Shown here piece by piece: positions 16,415-22,870 of a stretch of 35,055 bases of DNA (position 1 is its first letter; every line of letters begins with the position of its first letter). Position numbers and translations under genes: made by a program. This stretch comes from JAYXXU01 sp049301135. GTDB taxonomy: Bacteria; Pseudomonadota; Gammaproteobacteria; Pseudomonadales; Moraxellaceae. The stretch lies in the NCBI GenBank assembly GCA_049301135.1, contig JBAQKP010000087.1, forward strand, positions 1-35,055, given 5' to 3'. The notes beneath the pieces are model-generated. The model saw only the letters and a list, made by a program, of their open reading frames with translations, was not told the origin of the DNA and did no database searches.

Positions 16415-18139
16415 GTGGAATTGTTATCCGGTGGAGAAATGCTGATCCGCGCACTGGCGGATGAAGGCGTTGATTATATTTTTGGTTATCCAGGTGGGGC
16501 AGTGCTGCATATTTATGATGCACTGTTTCAGCAAGATAAAGTCGAGCATATCTTGGTACGGCATGAGCAAGCTGCCGGTCACATGGCGGATGCGTATTCG
16601 CGCGTGACCGGCCGTACTGGTGTGGTACTGGTCACCTCAGGGCCAGGTGCGACCAATACCGTGACTCCGATTGCGACCGCGTATATGGATTCGATTCCGA
16701 TGGTGGTGATCTCGGGTCAGGTGCCGTCACATTTGATCGGTGAAGACGCGTTTCAAGAAACCGACATGGTTGGCGTGTCACGCCCGATTGTGAAACACAG
16801 CTTTCAAGTACGGCATGCCAGCGAAATCCCTGCGATTGTCAAAAAAGCGTTTTATATCGCCTCGACGGGTCGGCCAGGTCCTGTTGTGATTGATGTGCCA
16901 AAAGACTGTACCAATCCGCTGGAAAAATTTGCCTACGAATATCCAGATAAGGTCAAGCTGCGCTCGTATCAGCCGCCGCATCGCGGCCATGCCGGTCAGA
17001 TCCGTAAAGCGATTGATGAGCTGATTATTGCCAAACGCCCGATCATCTATAGCGGTGGCGGCGTGGTACAAGGCAATGCGGCCAAACTACTGACCGAACT
17101 GGCACATCTGCTCGGCTATCCAGTCACCAGCACGTTGATGGGCTTGGGGGCATTTGCGGGTGAAGATCCACAATTCCTCGGTATGCTCGGCATGCACGGC
17201 ACCTACGAAGCCAACATGTCGATGCACCATGCCGACGTGATTTTGTGCGTCGGTGCGCGCTTTGATGACCGCGTGACCAACAGCCCTGCCAAGTTCTGCC
17301 CAGATGCACGGATTATCCATATCGACATCGACCCTGCGGCGATCTCTAAAACCGTCACCGCACATATTCCGATTGTCGGCGCTGTTGAGCCGGTGTTGGT
17401 TGATATGTTGGCGCAGTTGAAAGAACTGAACGTCAATAAGCCGAACCCAGAGCAAATCGGGCAGTGGTGGACGCAGATTAAGCAATGGCGTGCGCATCAT
17501 GGCCTGCGCTATGAGCCCGCCAATGGCGGCGAAATGAAGCCTCAGCAAGTGGTTGAAGCGCTGTATAAAATCACCAACGGCCAAGCGATCATCACCTCAG
17601 ACGTCGGTCAGCATCAGATGTTTGCGGCGCTGTACTACAAATACCAAGAGCCACGTCAGTGGATCAACTCGGGTGGTCTGGGCACGATGGGTGTTGGCCT
17701 GCCATACGCGATGGCGGCCAAGCTGGCCTGTCCTGAGCGCACGGTCGTCTGTATCACTGGCGAAGCGTCGATTCAGATGTGTATCCAAGAGCTATCGACC
17801 TGCACCCAGTACGGCATCAATATCAAAATCCTCTGCCTCAACAACCGTTCACTCGGCATGGTGAAGCAGTGGCAAGACATGAACTACGAAGGTCGTCATT
17901 CCAGCTCGTACATGGAATCATTGCCCGATTTTTGTAAGCTGATGGAAGCGTATGGGCATGTTGGTATTCAGATTCATGACGAAAGTGAATTAGAAACCAA
18001 ACTGGCCGAAGCGATGGCGATTAATGACAAATGCGTGTTTATTGACGTGTATGTCGATCCAAAAGAACACGTCTACCCGATGCAAATCGGCGGTCAGTCG
18101 ATGCGTGATATGTGGCTGAGAAAAGGGGAGCGTACCTAA
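16415..18139 (+). CDS. ilvI: Acetolactate synthase large (catalytic) subunit
   Basis: This TPP- and FAD-dependent enzyme makes acetolactate or acetohydroxybutyrate, the first common step of valine, leucine and isoleucine synthesis. The product has 574 residues. The catalytic glutamate is Glu51 in VRHEQAAGHMADAY. The PYR, central FAD-binding and PP domains are all recognisable (SGPGATN, MLGMHGTYEANM, then TSDVGQHQM). The TPP motif reads GEAS...LNN instead of the usual GDG/GEG start. The frame extends upstream to 16328, but the family begins at VELLSGGEML; the GTG at 16415 has AGGGTGG at 16403-16409 as ribosome binding site, so I start there. It overlaps ilvH by 1 bp and is followed by ilvC. 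The symbol ilvI rather than ilvB is chosen from the overall similarity and the ilvH-type partner. Confidence 0.95.
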   Translation: MELLSGGEMLIRALADEGVDYIFGYPGGAVLHIYDALFQQDKVEHILVRHEQAAGHMADAYSRVTGRTGVVLVTSGPGATNTVTPIATAYMDSIPMVVISGQVPSHLIGEDAFQETDMVGVSRPIVKHSFQVRHASEIPAIVKKAFYIASTGRPGPVVIDVPKDCTNPLEKFAYEYPDKVKLRSYQPPHRGHAGQIRKAIDELIIAKRPIIYSGGGVVQGNAAKLLTELAHLLGYPVTSTLMGLGAFAGEDPQFLGMLGMHGTYEANMSMHHADVILCVGARFDDRVTNSPAKFCPDARIIHIDIDPAAISKTVTAHIPIVGAVEPVLVDMLAQLKELNVNKPNPEQIGQWWTQIKQWRAHHGLRYEPANGGEMKPQQVVEALYKITNGQAIITSDVGQHQMFAALYYKYQEPRQWINSGGLGTMGVGLPYAMAAKLACPERTVVCITGEASIQMCIQELSTCTQYGINIKILCLNNRSLGMVKQWQDMNYEGRHSSSYMESLPDFCKLMEAYGHVGIQIHDESELETKLAEAMAINDKCVFIDVYVDPKEHVYPMQIGGQSMRDMWLRKGERT

Positions 18140-18630
18140 TGCGTCGGATTATTTCTGTTCTGATCGAAAACGAAGCGGGTGCATTGTCACGTTTGGTTGG
18201 CTTGTTCAGCCAGCGTGGCTACAACATCGAAACCCTGAACGTCGCACCGACTGAAGACGCGACCTTGTCACGGCTGACCCTGACCACCAGCGGCGATGAT
18301 CATAAGATCGAGCAAATCACCAAGCAGCTCAACAAGCTGATCGAAGTGGTTAAAGTGGTCGATCTGTCCGAAGGCGCACACATCGAACGCGAACTGATGC
18401 TGATTAAGCTCAAAGCAGTCGGTGCAGCGCGTGCCGAGATCAAACGCACCGCGGATATCTTCCGTGCGCAGATCGTCGATGTCACCCCAAGCACCTATAC
18501 CATTCAGATTGCTGGGGCAACCGACAAGCTGGACGGTTTTATTGATGCACTGGCCGAAAACACCATTTTAGAAGTGGTGCGTTCTGGCGTGTCGGGTATT
18601 GCGCGCGGCGAAAAAGTCCTGAGCGTCTAA
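18139..18630 (+). CDS. ilvH: Acetolactate synthase small (regulatory) subunit
   Basis: This regulatory subunit activates the catalytic subunit and usually confers feedback inhibition by valine. In 163 residues it has an N-terminal ACT domain (about 3-78; RRIISVLIENEAGALSRLVG, then RGYNIETLNV) and the C-terminal ALS_ss_C domain (IERELMLIKL, then DVTPSTYTIQIAG). The ATG at 18139 overlaps the ilvI TAA by one base and is preceded by AAGGGGAG (18123-18130), so translation is coupled. A longer reading from 18112 would only add residues that overlap ilvI. The motif segment GLFSQRGYNIETL, where valine binds in relatives, looks intact, so feedback control is expected but not shown. Confidence 0.95.
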   Translation: MRRIISVLIENEAGALSRLVGLFSQRGYNIETLNVAPTEDATLSRLTLTTSGDDHKIEQITKQLNKLIEVVKVVDLSEGAHIERELMLIKLKAVGAARAEIKRTADIFRAQIVDVTPSTYTIQIAGATDKLDGFIDALAENTILEVVRSGVSGIARGEKVLSV

Positions 18631-18632
18631 CA

Positions 18633-18665
18633 CCCTCTCTCTTAGGGAGAGGGTTGGGGTGAGGG
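18633..18665. repeat. REP-like GC-rich hairpin element between ilvH and ilvC
   Basis: CCCTCTC (18633-18639) pairs with GAGAGGG (18647-18653) around a TTA-centred loop, followed by TTGGGGTGAGGG. This CCCTCTC...GAGAGGG...GGTGAGGG form is a well-known intergenic repeat type in proteobacteria. Only one copy is in this window. It could shape mRNA decay between ilvH and ilvC or act as a weak terminator; no T-run follows. Confidence 0.5.
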
Positions 18666-18807
18666 CTTTGTGCCTAAACGCCAGCGTCCCAAGGGGAAGA
18701 GGTCAATATTTTTCCAACGCGCGGCTGAAAATCTGTTATTTTTGCGCCGCGCGTTTTTAACGAATCTGATTGGCAAGCTGAATTTGCCGATCCCAACGGA
18801 GCAAACC

Positions 18808-19824
18808 ATGAACATTTTTTATGACAAAGACACAGATCTGTCGATCATCCAGAGCAAAAAAGTCGCCATCATCGGCTACGGCTCACAAGGTCACGCCCAC
18901 GCCCAAAACCTAAAAGACTCAGGCGTGGATGTCACCGTCGGTCTGCGTGCAAGCTCAACCTCATGGAAAAAAGCCGAAGCTGCTGGCCTAAAAGTCGCTG
19001 AAGTCAAAGACGCAGTTGCTGCTGCTGACGTGGTCATGATCCTGACTCCAGACGAATTCCAAGCCAAACTCTACCGCGACGAAATCGAGCCAAACCTGAA
19101 ACAAGGCGGCACTTTGGCATTCGCACACGGTTTTGCAGTGCATTACAACCAAGTTGTGCCACGCGCTGACCTCGACGTGATCATGGTTGCCCCAAAAGCA
19201 CCAGGTCACACTGTACGTTCAGAATTCGTTCGTGGTGGCGGCGTGCCTGATCTGATTGCGATCTTCCAAGACGCATCAGGCAAAGCACGTGACGTGGCGA
19301 TGTCTTATGCATCAGGCGTGGGCGGCGGCCGTACCGGCATCATCGAAACCACTTTCAAAGACGAAACCGAAACCGACTTGTTCGGTGAGCAAGCCGTTCT
19401 GTGTGGTGGCGCGGTTGAGTTGGTCAAAATGGGCTTTGAAACCCTCGTTGAAGCGGGTTATGCCCCAGAAATGGCTTACTTCGAGTGCTTGCATGAGTTG
19501 AAGCTGATCGTAGATCTGATGTTCGAAGGCGGTATCGCTGACATGAACTACTCGATCTCGAACAACGCTGAATACGGCGAGTATGTGACTGGTCCAGAAG
19601 TCATCAACGAGCAGTCACGCGAAGCAATGCGTAATGCATTGAAGCGCATTCAGTCTGGCGAATACGCCAAGATGTTCATCACTGAAGGTGCGATGAATTA
19701 TCCGTCGATGACTGCACGTCGTCGTAACAACGCAGCGCACGGCATTGAAGTCACTGGTAGCAAACTGCGTGCGATGATGCCTTGGATTCAAGCCAACAAA
19801 ATCATCGACAAAGAGAAAAACTAA
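18808..19824 (+). CDS. ilvC: Ketol-acid reductoisomerase (NADP+), class I
   Basis: IlvC isomerises and reduces acetolactate to dihydroxyisovalerate (and the isoleucine counterpart) with NADPH and Mg2+. The product has 338 residues, the class I (short) form. It has the Rossmann motif GYGSQG (23-28), the NADPH-selecting loop LRASSTS (46-52), conserved His108 and Lys130, and metal ligands Asp190, Glu194, Glu226 and Glu230, all in the standard positions. The frame runs back to 18670, but the ATG at 18808 (MNIFYDKDTDLS) is the family start, with CGGAG upstream. It follows ilvH by 177 bp, including a REP-like hairpin, so it may be read through from ilvI or have its own promoter. Confidence 0.97.
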   Translation: MNIFYDKDTDLSIIQSKKVAIIGYGSQGHAHAQNLKDSGVDVTVGLRASSTSWKKAEAAGLKVAEVKDAVAAADVVMILTPDEFQAKLYRDEIEPNLKQGGTLAFAHGFAVHYNQVVPRADLDVIMVAPKAPGHTVRSEFVRGGGVPDLIAIFQDASGKARDVAMSYASGVGGGRTGIIETTFKDETETDLFGEQAVLCGGAVELVKMGFETLVEAGYAPEMAYFECLHELKLIVDLMFEGGIADMNYSISNNAEYGEYVTGPEVINEQSREAMRNALKRIQSGEYAKMFITEGAMNYPSMTARRRNNAAHGIEVTGSKLRAMMPWIQANKIIDKEKN

Positions 19825-19852
19825 GGCTAGGATCTAGCTAAGGTTTGAACAG

Positions 19853-19876
19853 ACCCCTGCTCGAAAGAGTGGGGGT
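19853..19876 (+). terminator. Hairpin after ilvC, without T-run
   Basis: ACCCCTGCTC and GAGTGGGGGT form a 10-bp stem (two G-T pairs) closed by a GAAA tetraloop. It lies 28 bp after the ilvC stop. No T-run follows, so termination would be weak or Rho-assisted. Confidence 0.4.
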
Positions 19877-19884
19877 TACTGCAC

Positions 19885-19890
19885 TATAAT
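19885..19890 (+). promoter_or_regulatory. -10 box upstream of the LRAT-like gene
   Basis: A perfect TATAAT lies 26 bp before the ATG at 19916, with AAGGAAG (19902-19908) as ribosome binding site. No good -35 box stands 16-18 bp upstream; the preceding hairpin occupies that space. Confidence 0.4.
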
Positions 19891-19915
19891 ACTAGACAAT
19901 CAAGGAAGTGTTGAG

Positions 19916-20539
19916 ATGAGTTTTATTGGAAAAAACCCTTTCGGGTCTGAGAGGTTAGCCGATGAGTTAGTGAAAAGCTTACAATCTGTATATAAAAAAA
20001 CTGTCGATCAAAATGGTTCTGGAAGTAATTCGACCTCAAAAAAGAAGAAATCCTCCAGCATCAATAACTTTGTAACTAAAAGAAGAATCAAAAATGGGGA
20101 CATTATCGGTGTAAGCCGTGGTCATTTTGACCATTATGGAATTTACGTAACTGGTAGAAGTGTAATACATTACACATCAGATGGCAGTGATACATCCTCT
20201 AGCGATAACAAGATTCAAGAAACCTCTTTTGAGCGTTTTTTGCGCGGTTCGGAGGAGTACTTTATTATTGATCTTGAGGGTCTTAATGATTTTTTTAGAA
20301 CAGTTTTATCTGGGCAGTACCCACTGAGACCTCAGAATTTTTTAGTGAAAAGACACTTTATGGGAGCTGAGATTGTCCAGAGAGCAAGATCTAAAATAGG
20401 TGAAAAGGAGTACGATCTTTTTTTAAACAACTGTGAACATTTTGCTTTCTGGTGTGCTACAGATATAAAAGACAGTTCACAGATTACAAGTTATACGAGT
20501 CGATTTTTAGCGACCAACCGAATTTATAAAAAAGTATAA
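19916..20539 (+). CDS. LRAT/HRASLS-like (NlpC/P60 superfamily) thiol acyltransferase-type protein
   Basis: This 207-residue protein has the LRAT-domain core: IKNGDIIGVSRGHFDHYGIYV (58-78) with candidate catalytic His73, VIHY (83-86) with His85, and NNCEHFAFWC (171-180) with the candidate nucleophile Cys173 in the family NCEHF motif. LRAT-like enzymes form a thioester on this cysteine and act as acyltransferases or phospholipases A; bacterial members have largely unknown roles. There is no signal peptide. A Ser/Lys-rich linker (about 33-50) separates a short N-terminal helix from the domain, and the C-terminal membrane anchor of animal members is absent. The gene is visibly AT-richer than ilvC. 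It lies in a pocket with vapBC and a vapC remnant, which points to an acquired unit. Enzyme activity and substrate are inference. Confidence 0.8.
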   Translation: MSFIGKNPFGSERLADELVKSLQSVYKKTVDQNGSGSNSTSKKKKSSSINNFVTKRRIKNGDIIGVSRGHFDHYGIYVTGRSVIHYTSDGSDTSSSDNKIQETSFERFLRGSEEYFIIDLEGLNDFFRTVLSGQYPLRPQNFLVKRHFMGAEIVQRARSKIGEKEYDLFLNNCEHFAFWCATDIKDSSQITSYTSRFLATNRIYKKV

Positions 20540-20600
20540 ATTATTATTTTTTATTTCTTGGATCAGGGGTTGGACGCTATCTAACCTCTGCTTACCCAAA

Positions 20601-20735
20601 TCAACTCACTACCCTTAACCCCTGAATATTTTTAAAACCTTTAAGATTGTACATCACCAACGTCAACCCATGCGCCATCGCAATACTGGCAATCTGTCCA
20701 TCGACAAACGACAGCACCAGCCCCTGATCGTCATG
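20601..20735 (-). pseudogene. 3' remnant of a vapC-type PIN-domain toxin gene
   Basis: On the minus strand, an open stretch of about 44 codons ends at the TGA complementary to 20601-20603. It translates to the C-terminus of a VapC toxin: VDGQIASIAMAHGLTLV (acidic PIN residue in DGQIA), then NLKGFKNIQGLRVVS. A TAG in frame stops it on the upstream side (20736-20738), and there is no start codon, so the N-terminal two thirds of the gene are missing. The break coincides with the left edge of the palindrome in front of the intact vapBC pair. This remnant is different from, and in the opposite direction to, that pair. Confidence 0.72.
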
Positions 20736-20736
20736 C

Positions 20737-20765
20737 TATACAGCAGCAGGTCGCTGCACTATACT
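20737..20765 (+). promoter_or_regulatory. vapBC promoter with palindromic operator
   Basis: A symmetric sequence centred at 20750, TATAcaGCAGC - aggtc - GCTGCacTATA, spans 20737-20763: 5-bp arms GCAGC/GCTGC plus outer TATA/TATA arms. It overlaps a possible promoter TATACA (20737-20742), 17 bp, TATACT (20760-20765). Binding of a VapBC complex here would block RNA polymerase, the usual autoregulation of such pairs. The role is inferred from layout. Confidence 0.5.
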
Positions 20766-20797
20766 TTGGATATATCCCACTCCAAAAGGATACCCTA

Positions 20798-21043
20798 ATG
20801 CCGACCACGCCGACTACAATTGGTTCAGTATTTTTAAACAACCGCACCCAAGCAGTACGTCTACCTATTCAGACCCGTTTTCCACCTCACGTTAAACAAG
20901 TGCAGGTGCGGGTAAATGGTGAGGAGCGTGTTTTAACACCCGTCGGGCAAACATGGGATAGCTTTTTTTTGTCAGAAGATCAAGTGTCCGATGATTTTGA
21001 GCGAGGTGAGCAGGTTGAATCTGTGCGCGAGTCGTTCGAATGA
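20798..21043 (+). CDS. vapB: VapB-type antitoxin
   Basis: This 81-residue protein begins with the AbrB/SpoVT-like swapped-hairpin DNA-binding domain of VapB (VagC) antitoxins: SVFLNNRTQAVRLPIQ (10-25) is the family signature. The C-terminal acidic part (SEDQVSDDFERGEQVESVRESFE) should wrap the toxin and cover its active site. AAAAGGA (20784-20790) is the ribosome binding site. The stop codon overlaps the vapC start (ATGA), so the two are translationally coupled. The protein probably represses its own promoter through the palindrome just upstream. Confidence 0.88.
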   Translation: MPTTPTTIGSVFLNNRTQAVRLPIQTRFPPHVKQVQVRVNGEERVLTPVGQTWDSFFLSEDQVSDDFERGEQVESVRESFE

Positions 21044-21438
21044 TTAAGTACATGCTTGACACCAATATTGCCATTTATGTGATTAAAAACAAACCAATAC
21101 AGGTGCTAGACCAGTTTAATCGCCACGCGGATCAGATGTGTCTGAGCATGATCACCGTCTCTGAATTGCTGCACGGTGCAGAAAAAAGCCAATTTCCTGA
21201 AAAAACGCTGCGCCAAGTGGAGGATTTTATCTCACGCCTTGCCGTGCTCGATTACGACTATGCGGCTGCTAGTCAATATGGCGACATCCGAGCCAATTTA
21301 GAACGTAAAGGGACACCGATTGGACTCAATGACCTACATATTGCCGCACACGCCCGTAGTCGTGGCCTCGTATTGGTCAGCAATAATCTAAGAGAGTTTG
21401 AACGAGTAGAAGGTCTACGGCTGGAAAACTGGGTTTAG
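21040..21438 (+). CDS. vapC: VapC-type PIN-domain ribonuclease toxin
   Basis: This 132-residue protein has the complete acidic PIN active site: Asp7 in MLDTN, Glu42 in VSELLHG, Asp98 in GLNDLHIAAHAR, with the closing SNNLREFERV (114-123) region and the typical ending LRLENWV. VapC enzymes cut RNA, often initiator tRNA or the 23S sarcin-ricin loop; the target here is not known. It overlaps vapB by 4 bp. The pair looks intact and functional, with no frameshift. Toxin-antitoxin pairs of this type are common passengers of acquired DNA, consistent with the AT-rich pocket around it. Confidence 0.92.
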   Translation: MIKYMLDTNIAIYVIKNKPIQVLDQFNRHADQMCLSMITVSELLHGAEKSQFPEKTLRQVEDFISRLAVLDYDYAAASQYGDIRANLERKGTPIGLNDLHIAAHARSRGLVLVSNNLREFERVEGLRLENWV

Positions 21439-21541
21439 GCCGTGTTACGCCCTTTGCGCCAACCAAAAATTCATAACCACGTCACCGCACTGTCATCCTA
21501 CACCAGCACCCTCTGTACACCGTATGCACAGAGTCTTTCAC

Positions 21542-22795
21542 ATGAAACAATCACTGTATTTTTTGCCGCTCGTGGCAACGCTTGCCCTCGCAGGTTGTGG
21601 CGATGATACCGACAACACCAGTGCTGCACCTGTGACCCCGCCGACCGTCACGCCAGCCGCCAAATACCAGTTCGGAGTACGTCCAGCCTATCTGGTCAAC
21701 GACATGGACGCAGGCGCACTCAAAACCAAACTGCAATCTTGCGAAAATATCGAACCGAAAAAAACCGACTTCTCAATTGGACATCGTGGCGCACCGCTAC
21801 AGTTTCCAGAACACACCCGCGAGTCGTATGTGGCTGCTGCCAAGATGGGCGCGGGGATTGTCGAATGTGACGTGGCCTTTACCAAAGACCGCGAACTGGT
21901 CTGCCGTCATGCCCAAAACGACCTGCACACCACCACCAATATTCTGCTGACTGATCTGGCGGCCAAGTGTACCCAGCCATTCATACCGGCTGATCCAGTC
22001 ACTGGCCAAGCCGCCAAAGCTGAATGTCGCACCAGTGACATTACGTTGGCCGAGTTTAAAACCCTACGCGGCAAAATGGATGCCTCCAATCCAAAAGCCA
22101 CCACAGCGCAAGAATATCAAGGCGGTACTGCCGATTGGCGCACCAATTTATACGCCACTAACGGTACGCTACTCAGTCATAAAGAAAGCATTCAACTGTT
22201 TAAACAACTGGGCGTAAAATACACCCCAGAGCTTAAAACCCCAGTGGTCAGCATGCCGTATCAAGGCAACTATACCCAAGAAACCTATGCCCGTCAGATG
22301 ATCCAAGACTATATCGATGCAGGGATTAAAGCAGCGGATGTCTGGCCGCAGTCATTCTTGCTGGATGATGTGTTGACATGGACGAAGGATTTTCCGGCGT
22401 ATGGTCAGCAAGCCGTATTCTTGGATGAGCGCGACAATACTGCTGATGTGACCTCATTGGCCGCCATGCAGTCGCTGTACAGCAAAGGCGTGCGGGTAAT
22501 CGGTCCTGCGGCATGGAAAATGCTGACCCTCGATGCCCAGAAAAAAATCGTGCCATCAGATTATGCCAAGAATGCCAAAGCAGCAGGGCTGAAGATGATC
22601 GCATGGTCACTGGAGCGTAGTGGTCCTCTGAATACCGGTGGCGGCTGGTACTATCAGTCGATCACCCCAGCCATCAACAATGACGGCGATATGTATACCG
22701 TGATTGATGTACTGGCTAAAGATGTCGGCGTGATCGGGATTTTTACTGACTGGCCAGCGACCGTCACTTACTATGACAACTGTATGAAGCAGTAA
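21542..22795 (+). CDS. Lipoprotein glycerophosphodiester phosphodiesterase-family protein
   Basis: This 417-residue protein has a lipoprotein signal with lipobox LAGC and Cys19, then a Thr/Pro-rich linker (23-40). The GDPD TIM-barrel motifs are present: SIGHRGAP (78-85) with catalytic His81-Arg82, VECDVAF (107-113) with metal ligands Glu108 and Asp110, and CRHAQNDL (121-128) with His123. Such enzymes hydrolyse deacylated phospholipids to glycerol-3-phosphate and an alcohol, here in the periplasm or at the outer membrane. The protein is longer than GlpQ because of an insertion between barrel strands (about 145-215). The frame starts at 21524, but the ATG at 21542 begins directly with the signal peptide. 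It ends before a strong bidirectional terminator. Confidence 0.87.
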   Translation: MKQSLYFLPLVATLALAGCGDDTDNTSAAPVTPPTVTPAAKYQFGVRPAYLVNDMDAGALKTKLQSCENIEPKKTDFSIGHRGAPLQFPEHTRESYVAAAKMGAGIVECDVAFTKDRELVCRHAQNDLHTTTNILLTDLAAKCTQPFIPADPVTGQAAKAECRTSDITLAEFKTLRGKMDASNPKATTAQEYQGGTADWRTNLYATNGTLLSHKESIQLFKQLGVKYTPELKTPVVSMPYQGNYTQETYARQMIQDYIDAGIKAADVWPQSFLLDDVLTWTKDFPAYGQQAVFLDERDNTADVTSLAAMQSLYSKGVRVIGPAAWKMLTLDAQKKIVPSDYAKNAKAAGLKMIAWSLERSGPLNTGGGWYYQSITPAINNDGDMYTVIDVLAKDVGVIGIFTDWPATVTYYDNCMKQ

Positions 22796-22820
22796 TTTGG
22801 TTTTTTGAGTCGTAATACAT

Positions 22821-22854
22821 AAAAAAAAACCGCGTTGATTCAACGCGGTTTTTT
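22821..22854. terminator. Strong bidirectional terminator
   Basis: AACCGCGTTG (22828-22837) and CAACGCGGTT (22841-22850) form a 10-bp stem with a 3-nt loop, flanked by an A-run before and a T-run after. It serves both the phosphodiesterase gene and the convergent fadB-like gene. Confidence 0.88.
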
Positions 22855-22870
22855 GTTTCAACAGCAAGTG

